Positions 25,860 through 34,509 of a DNA stretch of 64,000 nucleotides are shown here, piece by piece (positions within the stretch are counted from its first letter, which is position 1; every line of letters begins with the position of its first letter). Source of the stretch: Halorussus aquaticus (GTDB lineage Archaea > Halobacteriota > Halobacteria > Halobacteriales > Haladaptataceae); assembly GCF_024218795.1 (NCBI RefSeq), contig NZ_CP100401.1:1-64000 (forward strand), read 5' to 3'. The position numbers and the translations under genes were made by a program. The notes under the pieces were generated by a model that worked only from the letters and a program-made list of their open reading frames with translations, was not told where the DNA came from and made no database searches.

Positions 25860-28800
25860 TCACCGTCGTCGGGCGACGAGCGTCCCCGCGGCCGCGAGAC
25901 CGACCAGCGCGGTCGTCGCCTCGCCAGCGAGCGACTCCGCGAGGTCGAAGGCTCCGTCGGTCCGGTCCGCGTCGTTCGGCGTCTCGGGGTCGTAGCAGAA
26001 CGCGACTTCCTCGATGGCGAACGGTCGGCCGGAGTTCTGGTTCGTGGGTGCCTGCAGTTCGGCCCGCCCTGAGACGCCATCGGGGAACGCGTAGACGTTC
26101 GCACCCGGTCCGCCGCGGACGACGACCGCGTCCACGCGGAGCGTCGAGTCGAAGGTCACCGAGACCGGTTCGCCCTCCTCGTTACGCTCGACGTTCACCA
26201 ACTCCACCTCGTGAGTCTCGCCCTCGACGGTGAACCGGAAGGTGTTCGTCCCGACCCGAGTGGCGTTCTCGCTGGTGAACTCGCCGCCTTCGTACGTCAG
26301 CGTCAGTCCGCGTTCGAGGCTCAAGTCCTCTTCACACCCGGTGAACCCGGCGACCGGACGCGGCGTGACGGTCGGCGCGGGGATTTCGGTGGTCGTAGTC
26401 GTCTCTGTAGTGGTCGTTTCGGTCGTGGTCGTCTCCTCCGTAGTTGTGGTCGTTTCGGTCGTCGTAGTGGTCTCGGCTGTCGTGGTAGTCGTCTCAGTCG
26501 TGGTCGTTTCAGTCGTCGTAGTCGTCTCGGTGGTTGTCGTCGTCGGGGTCGTCGTAGTGGTCTCCGTTGTCGTCGTGGTTGCGGTGGTCGTGGTAGTCTC
26601 TGTAGTGGTCGTGGTGGTGGTAGTCGTGGTTCCAGTGGTCGTCGTCTCCTCGTCCGCAGCGGTCGGACAGTCCGCGACGGCGACCGAGACGCTCTCTGTT
26701 CCGTTCACCGTCGCGCCCTCGCGGGTGGGCCTGACGACGTACTCTCCGGAATCGAGGTCGGTCAGCGCGCGCGACTGACCCGGCGGCACCGTCACTTCCT
26801 GTGCGAACTCGTCCGGCCCGGAGACGCTCACTCGCACCGCGCGCTGGCCCTCGTTGCGCAGCGTCAACGCCTCGCAGGCGTCGCTCGCGGCGACGACGTT
26901 CACCGCGGGCGGTTCCTCCGTGGTCGTCGTAGTCGTCTCTGTAGTGGTAGTTTCGGTGGTCGTCGTGGTCTCAGTCGTCGTGGTAGTGGTCTCGGTTGTC
27001 GTTGTTGTCGTCTCGGTCGTGGTGGTCGTGGTAGTCGTTATCTCTGTTGTTGTCGTCGTTGTTTCCGTCGTTGTCGTGGTCGTGGGCGTCTCGGTCGTCG
27101 TGGTCGTTGTTGGCGTTTCAGTCGTAGTCGTGGTAGTCGTCTCAGTCGTTGTGGTCGTCGCTGCCGCCACGGAGACGGTCGCGGTCGCGCGGTCGTTGAC
27201 CGTCGCCGACCCCGGTTCCTCGCCGACGAACCCGGTCCGGGCGCGAACCGCGTAGTCGCCCGCTGGCAGGTCGTCGAGCGTCTCCTCGTCGCCCGGCCGC
27301 AGTTCCACCGTCTCGGCGAAGTCGCCGGGTCCGGTGACGTTGACCGTCACGTTCACGTCGGTCGGATTTCTGACGGTCAGCGACTCGGGGGCCGCGGACT
27401 CGACCTCGACGTTCGGGCAGTCGGCGACGCTCACGGTCGCCGTCTCCTCGCCGTTGACGGTCGCCGCGCCGCGGTCGTCCTCGTCCGCCTCGTCGTCTCC
27501 GCCGACGTCGACGCCGCCGGGCACCCACGCCCGGACCGCGTAGTCGCCGGGCGTCAGGTTCGAGAGCGACCGATTCTCGCCGGGACCGACCACCAACTCG
27601 CGCGTGGCGTCGTCCGGGCCGGTGACGTTGACCGTCACGTTCCGGTCGCTCGGGTTCTCGACCGTCAACGCCTCGCACTCCTCCGGACGGACTTCGACGT
27701 TCGGCGGTTCCGGTGTCTCCGTCGTTGTCGTCGTTGTTGTCGGGGTCGTGGTGGTGGTGGTCTCGGTCGTGGTCTCCGTAGTTGTCGTTGTTGTCGTCTC
27801 AGTGGTAGTCGTGGTGGTGGTCTCGGTCGTCGTCGGAGTCGTCGTTGTCGTATCGGTGGTGGTTTCGGTAGTAGTCGTGGTCTCCGTAGTTGTCGTTCTC
27901 GTCTGGGTCGTAGTGGTTTCAGTCGTAGTCGTCTCGGTGGTGGTCGTAGTGGTCTCGGTCGTCGTCGTTGTCGTCGGCGTCGGACACGCCTCGACGCTGA
28001 TGGTCGCTATCTCGTCCCCGTTGACCGTCGCGGGCCGCGTCGGTTCGACCAGACCGCCCGCCTTCGCCTGCACCCGGTAGGTCCCCGTCGGGATGGCGAA
28101 CGTCTCGACCTGTCCCGGGTTCAGGATGACGACTCTCGTCAGTCCCGACTCGCCCGTCACCGAGAACGTGATGCGCTCGGTCGTCGGGTTCGCCAGTCGC
28201 AGTCGCTCGCAGTCCGGCGACGAAGCACGGGCGTTCGGCGGCGGCCCCGGTTCCTCCGTGGTCGTCGTGATTGTCGTCGTCTCCGTCGTGGTCGTCGTCG
28301 GCAGTTCGAGCGTCGTGGTGGTCGTGGTGGTCGTCGTGTCGCGGTCCACGCAGTCCTCGAAGTCGGGGTTCTCCTCGGAGACCGTCTCGCCGTCGCGCTT
28401 GACTATCGCGCTCTCGACGACCTTCCCCCGGTCGTCTCCGGTCCCGAAGAAGACGTTCCGGCCGCGGAAGTTCCCGCGGAACGTCTGGCGGTCGCCGTCG
28501 GCGAACACCAGCGTCACGGCGTCGTACCTGTGGGCGGTCACGGCCACCTCCTCGCAGGCGAAGTCGAACTCCGGTTCGAGCGGTCGGGGCGTCTCGGTCG
28601 TGGTGGTCTCAGTCGTCGTGGTCGTGGTGGTCGTCGTCTCCGGTCGCGCGCAGGCCTCGAAACTCGGGTTCCGGCGCGTCACCGACTCGTCGTCAGGTCC
28701 CCTGACGATGGCGAACTTCACCACCTCGCCCTGATTGTCGCCGGTACCGACGAACTCCGCGCGGTCCCGGAAGTTCCCGCGGAAGGTCTGGCGGTCACCG

Positions 28801-30980
28801 TCGGCGAACACCAGCGTCACCGACCGGAACTCGTCGGCCTGCACTACGGCCTTCTCGCAACTCACGAAGAATATCCTCGGCACGAACGGTTCGTCCGGTC
28901 GCTCGGTGGCGGGTTCGCAACCGCTCGCGTCGCTGCGCCGGACCTCGAATCGGTTCGGCCCGTTGTACACCCGGACCTGCGTGACGACCTCGCCCGCGTT
29001 CTCACCGGTGCCCGAGAACGTGTTCGTCCCGCTGAAGACGCCGGAGACCGTCTGCCTGTCGCCGTCGGCGAACGTCAGGACGACGCGGGTGTACTGCTCG
29101 GCCGCCACGGTCGCCTTCCGGCAGTCGAAGGCGACTCGAATCCGGAGGGGTTCGGGCGTCGTCTCCGTCGCGGTGGTCGTCGTAGTCTCGGCCGTGGTCG
29201 TGGTCTCTGTCGTTGTCGTCGTGTTCGCCTCCGCCGGTTTCTGCGGGCAGTCGCCCTTTACGAGGTAGACCGACCCCGTGTTGACGCTGCCGTCGGTGAA
29301 CGGCGCGCCCACCGAGAGGTCGGTCGCCGAGTCGTCGTTCACGTCGCCGCCCGCCAGCGCGAACCCCGCAAGGTCGCCCCTGACCTCGCCGCTGAACTTG
29401 GCGTGGGCACCCGACAGCGAGTGGCGCTCGGCTATCTGAGAGCCGTAGAGCAGGTAGGCCGCTCCGGCGTTCCTCGCGGTGCTGTTGTTGTACGGCGCGC
29501 CGACGAGCAGGTCGCCGTTACCGTCTTCGTTCACGTCACCCGTGCCCGCGACCGACCACCCGGCGTAGTCGTTCGCCGCCTCGCCGGGGAGCGCGGCGTC
29601 GGCCTCGGTCGAGAGGTTCACCAATCCCGAGAGGTCGCCCCCGTAGGCCACGTAGGCCGCACCGGCGTCGTCGGCGGGCACGTCGTGGAACGGCGCGCCG
29701 ATAGCCACGTCGTCGCGCCCGTCGTCGTTCAGGTCTCCGGCGTCCGCCACGGAGAACCCGGCCCGGTCGTCCTCGGCCGGTCCGCGGAACTTGACCGGCG
29801 CGTTCACGAGCAGGGAGACGCCCGCTAACTGCGGGCCGTACTGGAGGTAGGCCGCGCCCGCGTCGGTGGCGGTCGAGTCGTTGCCGCGCGCGCCGACGAG
29901 GACGTCGCTCCCGTTGTCGCCGTCCGCGTCGAGCGCCGCCACCGCCGACCCGGCGTAGTCGTTGCGCGCCTCCCCGAGGTAGGTCACGTTGGCGGTTTCG
30001 AGGCTGTAGGTGCCCACGCGCGGCATGTACATCAGGTGGGCGGCACCTGCGTCGTCGGCGACCCCGTCGTGGTACGGCGCGCCGACGAGCAGGCCCGCGC
30101 TCCCGTTGCTCGCGTTCGCCATCGTGCCCAGCGCCCAACCGGCCCGGTCGCCCGCCGAGGCACCGTAGAACGTCGCGGTGGCGTACTTCAGTTTCACTAC
30201 TTCGGGCAGGTCCGCGTCGCCGTAGACGACGTATGCCGCGCCCGAATTCGGGCCGTTCGCGTCCGCGAGGGGCGCGCCGACCGACACGTCGGCGTGGCCG
30301 TCGTCGTTCAGGTCGCCGAGTTCGACCGCGAACCCGGCGTGTTCGCCGGGCGCTCGCGCACGGAAGGTGACGTTCGCCTCGGCGAGTTCGACTTCGCTCA
30401 GATTCACCGGACCGTAGAAGAGGTAGGCCGCGCCGGAGTCGCTCCCGGCGGAGTCGTTTGACGGCGCGCCGACGAGTACGTCGGCGTAGCCGTCGCCGTT
30501 CACGTCCCCGGAGTCGGTCGACCACCCGGCGCGGTCGTTGCTCGCCGCCCCGGAGAGTTCGGCGTCGGCGTCCGAGAGGTTCGCGGCCCCGGCCGGTCCG
30601 CGCGGAATCGCGCCCCGGCCGCATCTGGTCGCCGGGTCCTGCTCACTCGTCCCCGCGTTCCCCCGTCTCGCCTCTGCGCCCTGTCTCGCCTCCGCGGTTT
30701 CCCGTGCCTGCGAAGACGCGTCCTCGCGAACGTCGGTGTCCTCGCTCGGGGGAGCGCCCGCGCTTGCGCTTCCGGATGCAGGCGCGCCCGCGCTCGCAGG
30801 GTGACCGGACGCCGCGCTTCCGGACACTGCTTCACCGGCGTTCTCTGCACCCCCGGCCACCGTTCCCCCGGCCGCGAGCGAGAGTCCGCTCGCGCCGACG
30901 ACGCTACTGGCGACCAACAGCCACGCGATAATCAGCGCGTCCCGCCGCCGTGTCGTGTCGCCTCCCTCCCCGGGTGTCAT
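25860..30980 (-). CDS. giant cell-surface protein: 7 FG-GAP repeats, Thr-rich linkers, Ig-like repeats
   Basis: The 1706-residue protein has an N-terminal hydrophobic signal (IIAWLLVASSVVGASGLSLA) and an Ala/Glu-rich spacer. Seven FG-GAP repeats follow (for example GDVNGDGYADVLVGAPSND, GDLNDDGHADVSVGAP), which should fold as a seven-bladed integrin-alpha-like propeller with Ca-binding D-x-N-x-D loops. Next come three repeats around FADGDRQTFRGNF, four Ig-like repeats (NPTDVNVTVNVTGPGDF type) and a further beta domain. All are separated by Thr/Glu linkers tens of residues long that look heavily O-glycosylated. The C-terminus is a hydrophobic anchor ending ARRR, without a PGF motif. The likely role is an adhesion or surface-layer protein; ligand unknown. 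Genes downstream and upstream on this strand include another exported protein. Confidence 0.85.
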   Translation of the reverse strand: MTPGEGGDTTRRRDALIIAWLLVASSVVGASGLSLAAGGTVAGGAENAGEAVSGSAASGHPASAGAPASGSASAGAPPSEDTDVREDASSQARETAEARQGAEARRGNAGTSEQDPATRCGRGAIPRGPAGAANLSDADAELSGAASNDRAGWSTDSGDVNGDGYADVLVGAPSNDSAGSDSGAAYLFYGPVNLSEVELAEANVTFRARAPGEHAGFAVELGDLNDDGHADVSVGAPLADANGPNSGAAYVVYGDADLPEVVKLKYATATFYGASAGDRAGWALGTMANASNGSAGLLVGAPYHDGVADDAGAAHLMYMPRVGTYSLETANVTYLGEARNDYAGSAVAALDADGDNGSDVLVGARGNDSTATDAGAAYLQYGPQLAGVSLLVNAPVKFRGPAEDDRAGFSVADAGDLNDDGRDDVAIGAPFHDVPADDAGAAYVAYGGDLSGLVNLSTEADAALPGEAANDYAGWSVAGTGDVNEDGNGDLLVGAPYNNSTARNAGAAYLLYGSQIAERHSLSGAHAKFSGEVRGDLAGFALAGGDVNDDSATDLSVGAPFTDGSVNTGSVYLVKGDCPQKPAEANTTTTTETTTTAETTTTTATETTPEPLRIRVAFDCRKATVAAEQYTRVVLTFADGDRQTVSGVFSGTNTFSGTGENAGEVVTQVRVYNGPNRFEVRRSDASGCEPATERPDEPFVPRIFFVSCEKAVVQADEFRSVTLVFADGDRQTFRGNFRDRAEFVGTGDNQGEVVKFAIVRGPDDESVTRRNPSFEACARPETTTTTTTTTETTTTETPRPLEPEFDFACEEVAVTAHRYDAVTLVFADGDRQTFRGNFRGRNVFFGTGDDRGKVVESAIVKRDGETVSEENPDFEDCVDRDTTTTTTTTTLELPTTTTTETTTITTTTEEPGPPPNARASSPDCERLRLANPTTERITFSVTGESGLTRVVILNPGQVETFAIPTGTYRVQAKAGGLVEPTRPATVNGDEIATISVEACPTPTTTTTTETTTTTTETTTTETTTTQTRTTTTETTTTTETTTDTTTTTPTTTETTTTTTTETTTTTTTETTTETTTTTTPTTTTTTTETPEPPNVEVRPEECEALTVENPSDRNVTVNVTGPDDATRELVVGPGENRSLSNLTPGDYAVRAWVPGGVDVGGDDEADEDDRGAATVNGEETATVSVADCPNVEVESAAPESLTVRNPTDVNVTVNVTGPGDFAETVELRPGDEETLDDLPAGDYAVRARTGFVGEEPGSATVNDRATATVSVAAATTTTTETTTTTTTETPTTTTTTETPTTTTTTETTTTTTEITTTTTTTTETTTTTTETTTTTTETTTTTETTTTETTTTTTEEPPAVNVVAASDACEALTLRNEGQRAVRVSVSGPDEFAQEVTVPPGQSRALTDLDSGEYVVRPTREGATVNGTESVSVAVADCPTAADEETTTTGTTTTTTTTTTETTTTTATTTTTETTTTTPTTTTTETTTTTETTTTETTTTTAETTTTTETTTTTEETTTTETTTTETTTTTEIPAPTVTPRPVAGFTGCEEDLSLERGLTLTYEGGEFTSENATRVGTNTFRFTVEGETHEVELVNVERNEEGEPVSVTFDSTLRVDAVVVRGGPGANVYAFPDGVSGRAELQAPTNQNSGRPFAIEEVAFCYDPETPNDADRTDGAFDLAESLAGEATTALVGLAAAGTLVARRR

Positions 30981-31162
30981 TCTGTCTCGTCCGCGGAGTA
31001 CCCCACCTCCGGCCTTTGTTATGGGGAGCGCAAGCAGTGCGTAACGTCGCGTTGCCCGGCCCTGTCCGGGCGACAGGGTCGGCTTATCGATAGCAGGCGT
31101 TGCGGTCGGCGCGGAGTCTGCTGTGCCGCCGACCGACTGTCGTCGCGCTCACTCGGACGCGT

Positions 31163-32647
31163 TCACCTCGACTCCCACTGCCGGGCGGCCAGCAGGAGAC
31201 CCGCCAGCGCGACCAGCGCCGCGCCGACGCCGAATCCGGGGATAGGTCCTTCGGAGGTCGCGGTGGCCGTGGCGGTGTCGCCACGCATCGCCTCGTCGGT
31301 GGTGCCGTCGCCGTCTGCGGTCACTTCGCTCGTCGTTCTCGTCTCGGACGCCGACTCGCCGCCGATTCGGAGGAGCCAGCCGTCTCTGGCCGTCGCGCCG
31401 TCGCCGGAAGTCTGTCCGGCGAGCAGGTACCCTCCGCCGTGGGCGCGGATGGCGGGCCACGGCTTGTCCCAGCCGTCGGTTCCGTAGTAGGTCTGCCACT
31501 CGCTCTCGCCCGCGGCGTCGGTCGCCAGCACGTAGCCGTCCACGCTCCCCTTCGGCCCGGCGTCGGACCCGCCGGTGAACAGGAAGCCCTCGTCGGTGCG
31601 CATCGCCGAATCGAGCCACTGGGTCCCCTCGCCGCCGGGTTTGTGTTCCCACTCGACGGTGCCGTCGGGACCGAACTTCACCAGCCATCCGTCTCGTGGG
31701 CCGGTACTGTTACTCTCGGTCTCCCCGGCGAGGACGAAGCCAGCGTCCGCGTCCGAGGCGTTCGGTCCGGACGAGGAGGCCGACGCGGCGGCCCACACGT
31801 CGTCTCTGCTCGGGCCGCCCGCCGTGGCCTGCCACTCGCGGGTGCCGTCGGCGGCGAGTCGGAGCGCCCACGCGTCGTCGCTGTCGCCCTCGATTTTCCC
31901 GGCGAGGTAGTAGCCCGTGTCGGTGGGGACGATCGCCCGGAGGTAGCCAGCGTCGTAGCCCTCGGGGACCGGGTGGCTCTCCTGCCACGCCGTGGAGCGG
32001 TTCGCGTCGAGTCCGACCGTCCACCCCGCCGTGCTTCCGTCGCTGTCGGTCCACCCGGCGAGCAGGTAGCCGGTCGCGTCGCCCGCGTCGCGGCGCTCGA
32101 CGGCGTAGAAGGCCCCGGAGCCGAGGGTCCGCTTTTCGAGCGTCTCGCCGTCGGCGCTCATCTCGACGACCCATCCGCTCGCGCCGCCGTCGTCGGTCCG
32201 GCCAGCGAGCAGGTAGCCCGAGTCGGTCCGCGCGACGCCCCAGAACCGGTCGGTGCCCGACCCGCCGAGGGTCTCGGCCCACTGCTTCCGCCCTTCGCCG
32301 TCCGTCTTGAGGACCCACCCGTCGCGGTTCTCTCCGCCGGTCCACCCGACGAGCAGGTAGCCGCCGTCGTCGGTCCGAACCGCGTCGGCGAAGATGTCGT
32401 CGCCGCTCGCGCCGTAGGTGCGTTGCCACCGCTCGGGGAGCGTCGGCGGTTCGCGCGCTTCGACTGCGAGCGTCCCGTTCGCCGGAGCGTCGTCTTCGAC
32501 CGGGTGGTCTGCCCGGACCGACGGTGCGTCTCGGGTCTCGGATACCGCGTCTCGGGGTCTCGGGTCACTGTCCGCGGCCGCGGGGAGGGCCGCTGCGACC
32601 CCTGCGCCCACGACCAACAGGACCAGTGTCACTGCGAGTGTTCGCAT
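31163..32647 (-). CDS. exported PGF-CTERM beta-propeller-like protein
   Basis: The 494-residue protein has a cleavable N-terminal signal (RTLAVTLVLLVVGAGVAAALP). A series of about seven repeats of roughly 50 residues follows, with a GGYLLVGWT / GYLLAGRTDD core alternating with WVLKTDGEGRKQWAETLGG-type strands, as in bacterial and archaeal propeller repeats. A Thr/Ser/Glu stalk leads to the C-terminal tripartite signal PGFG, a hydrophobic helix and a basic RQWESR end. This is the PGF-CTERM signal processed by archaeosortase A, with lipid attachment in its place. It is thus a lipid-anchored cell-surface protein. It precedes the giant FG-GAP protein on the same strand by 182 bases, suggesting a linked surface function. 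Confidence 0.88.
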   Translation of the reverse strand: MRTLAVTLVLLVVGAGVAAALPAAADSDPRPRDAVSETRDAPSVRADHPVEDDAPANGTLAVEAREPPTLPERWQRTYGASGDDIFADAVRTDDGGYLLVGWTGGENRDGWVLKTDGEGRKQWAETLGGSGTDRFWGVARTDSGYLLAGRTDDGGASGWVVEMSADGETLEKRTLGSGAFYAVERRDAGDATGYLLAGWTDSDGSTAGWTVGLDANRSTAWQESHPVPEGYDAGYLRAIVPTDTGYYLAGKIEGDSDDAWALRLAADGTREWQATAGGPSRDDVWAAASASSSGPNASDADAGFVLAGETESNSTGPRDGWLVKFGPDGTVEWEHKPGGEGTQWLDSAMRTDEGFLFTGGSDAGPKGSVDGYVLATDAAGESEWQTYYGTDGWDKPWPAIRAHGGGYLLAGQTSGDGATARDGWLLRIGGESASETRTTSEVTADGDGTTDEAMRGDTATATATSEGPIPGFGVGAALVALAGLLLAARQWESR

Positions 32648-32913
32648 GCGCGTCCCTCGGGGCCTGATTCGCTTTGTTATGGGCCGTCTGTAGCGACGTA
32701 GGCCGTACCTGTTGGATATTTATGGGAACTGTCGGTCACTCCACCGTGGCGTCGGGAGTGTCGTCCCGTACTCGTCGGCTCCAGCTGAACTCTCTCCCGA
32801 CGAACTCGGCGAGAAGAAGCGATTGCGATGCCGACACGGAACGACACCCCCGACTGAGACCTATCTGTTCCCGACCCCGTGGCTATACGTCACCGCCGCG
32901 AGACCGCACTGGT

Positions 32914-33327
32914 ATGACTCAGACCGCACTCGCGTTCGCGCTCGTCGCCATGCTCGCGTGGGGACTCTGGGCGGTGTTCGCCGACTTCGCTACGCGGTCG
33001 CTCGCTCCCGAAGTGGCGATGGTCGTCTCCTACGTCGCTGGTATCGGCGTCGCCGTGGTGTACGTCCTCGCGCAGGGGCAGCGTCCGGCGTTCTCGTCGG
33101 TCGGCGTCGGCTACGCGGCGCTCGGCGGCCTCTTCTCGGGTATCGGCGCGATAAGCTACTACGTCGCGCTCCAGCGGGGGTCCGCCGGTGTCGCCACTAC
33201 CGTCACCGCGCTCTACTTCGTGGTCGCGGCCGTCCTCGGCGTTCTCTTCCTCGGCGACTCTCTCACGACGCGCGACGCGGCGGGCATCGCGCTCGCCGTC
33301 GGCGCGGTCGCGTTGCTCTCGACCTGA
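32914..33327 (+). CDS. single-domain EamA transporter
   Basis: A 137-residue membrane protein with four to five predicted helices corresponding to a single EamA repeat: AMLAWGLWAVFADFATRS at the start, GGLFSGIGAISYYVALQRG in the middle and the typical end LYFVVAAVLGVLFLGDSLTT plus a final helix. Single-repeat EamA proteins presumably work as dimers, unlike the two-repeat protein at 16535. Substrate unknown. The ATG at 32914 is chosen because the upstream in-frame extension is not hydrophobic or acidic and has poor codon use. The 266 bases before it hold a TATA-like GGATATTTATGG at 32712-32724 but no evident gene. Confidence 0.8.
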   Translation: MTQTALAFALVAMLAWGLWAVFADFATRSLAPEVAMVVSYVAGIGVAVVYVLAQGQRPAFSSVGVGYAALGGLFSGIGAISYYVALQRGSAGVATTVTALYFVVAAVLGVLFLGDSLTTRDAAGIALAVGAVALLST

Positions 33328-33434
33328 CTGCTTGACCAGACGGTATCGCTCTCCAGAAGACCGGTCAGGAACCCACGGAATCGTGGACGAGTTCCGTCAC
33401 GGGTCGTGACGACGCGCCGCGGTCGGAATACGTC

Positions 33435-33629
33435 TCACCGCTCCCACGCTGGCGGCGCGCGGTCGAGTCGCCGCAGCGCCGCGGGGTAGCCGAACGCGAC
33501 GACCAGCGCGACGGCGATTCGGGGAACGAACCCGCCGATACCGGCCGCCTCCAGCACGAAGACGCCCGCGAAGTACAACAGCAGCATTATCAGAAACTGC
33601 GGCAGCAACTGCCGCCACGTCGAAGTCAT
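33435..33629 (-). CDS. small membrane protein
   Basis: A 64-residue protein with two predicted membrane helices (LLPQFLIMLLLYFAGVFVLEA, residues about 8-28, and FVPRIAVALVVAFGYPAAL, about 34-52). The C-terminus is basic (RRLDRAPPAWER). The start at 33629 removes an unlikely polar extension. Composition and codon use support a real gene, but no family is recognised. It is convergent with the EamA gene. Confidence 0.65.
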   Translation of the reverse strand: MTSTWRQLLPQFLIMLLLYFAGVFVLEAAGIGGFVPRIAVALVVAFGYPAALRRLDRAPPAWER

Positions 33630-33735
33630 ACGAGAACCGAGGGCCTGCGGGGATTTAACTGTGGGTGACAACTCCTCCCGTCACCGTCGCGTCTTCGGAA
33701 TATTGATGTCCGCGCGTTGTCCTGTTCGTGATGGT

Positions 33736-34509
33736 ATGCCCGCCCTCTCGCGCAGACGCGTCCTCCACGGAGCGGTCGCCCTCCTCACGGGTCTCGCCGG
33801 TTGCAGCGACTCGACGACAGACAGCGGCTCGGCCTCCGCCCCCCGAGCAGAGAACGTCGTCCGCGACCCCGAGTTCGTCACGCTCCGGGACTCCGACGCG
33901 GACGCCCTCGCGTGGGTCCCATCTGAGGGGACCACCGCGTCAGACGGCGACGAGTCGTCCACTCCGTCCGCGACCCACCGCGAACGACGACTCGTTGCGA
34001 CCGCGGAAGCGGCCGACCGCCTCCGGTTCGCCGACGTCGAGGGCGCGGACGACGCTCGGCAGTTCGTCGCCGAGACCGACTTCGAATCCCAGACGCTGTT
34101 TCTCGAACGCCACCGCGTCCGGGAGTGCTTCCGACTGAAACTCTGTTACATCACGTGGTCCGAGACCGAGGTCGGAACGCGGTACGGACGCTACTACCGC
34201 GACGCCGACGTCGCGTGTCGCACGGACGCCGAGGACGCGACCGTGAGGCTGATTCGCGTCCCCGACGCGCTCGACCCGGAGCGGGTGTCGGGGTACTCCT
34301 CCGGAACGAATAGCAACGGCTGTCGCTACCCGCCCTCGCTGCGCACGACGACCGAGCAGTCTCGGTCGGGTTCGGGGTCGAACGCTTCGAGTCCGTCGGC
34401 GCGGACGAACCGCACCGGAACGCCGACGAACTCCCGGAAACCGACTCGAACCGAGTCGAAGTCGGGCCAGAGCGCGACGACCCGAACCCGGACGGAGGCG
34501 GACAGATGA
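33736..34509 (+). CDS. Tat-exported lipoprotein, C-terminal frame uncertain
   Basis: The N-terminus shows a twin-arginine motif (SRRRVLHG), a hydrophobic stretch and a lipobox (LTGLAGC, Cys near residue 21), so the product is a haloarchaeal lipoprotein. The body (FVAETDFESQTLFLERHRV, CFRLKLCYITWSE, RLIRVPDALDPERVSGYSS) belongs to a family of small haloarchaeal lipoproteins with conserved cysteine pairs and no known function. From about 34325 the annotated frame becomes Ser/Thr/Arg-rich. The neighbouring frame reads the more haloarchaeal-like FGVERFESVGADEPHRNADE, so a one-base deletion is possible. However, that frame runs into the next gene without a stop, while the annotated frame ends in an ATGA overlap with it. 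The tail is therefore unresolved. Confidence 0.7.
   Translation: MPALSRRRVLHGAVALLTGLAGCSDSTTDSGSASAPRAENVVRDPEFVTLRDSDADALAWVPSEGTTASDGDESSTPSATHRERRLVATAEAADRLRFADVEGADDARQFVAETDFESQTLFLERHRVRECFRLKLCYITWSETEVGTRYGRYYRDADVACRTDAEDATVRLIRVPDALDPERVSGYSSGTNSNGCRYPPSLRTTTEQSRSGSGSNASSPSARTNRTGTPTNSRKPTRTESKSGQSATTRTRTEADR

Noticed and set aside
26230..29268. Long plus-strand frames rich in Val and Ser opposite the giant surface protein
   Set aside because: They are the complement of the ACN/GAR (Thr/Glu) linker codons of the minus-strand gene. They have no haloarchaeal amino-acid composition and break at each domain.
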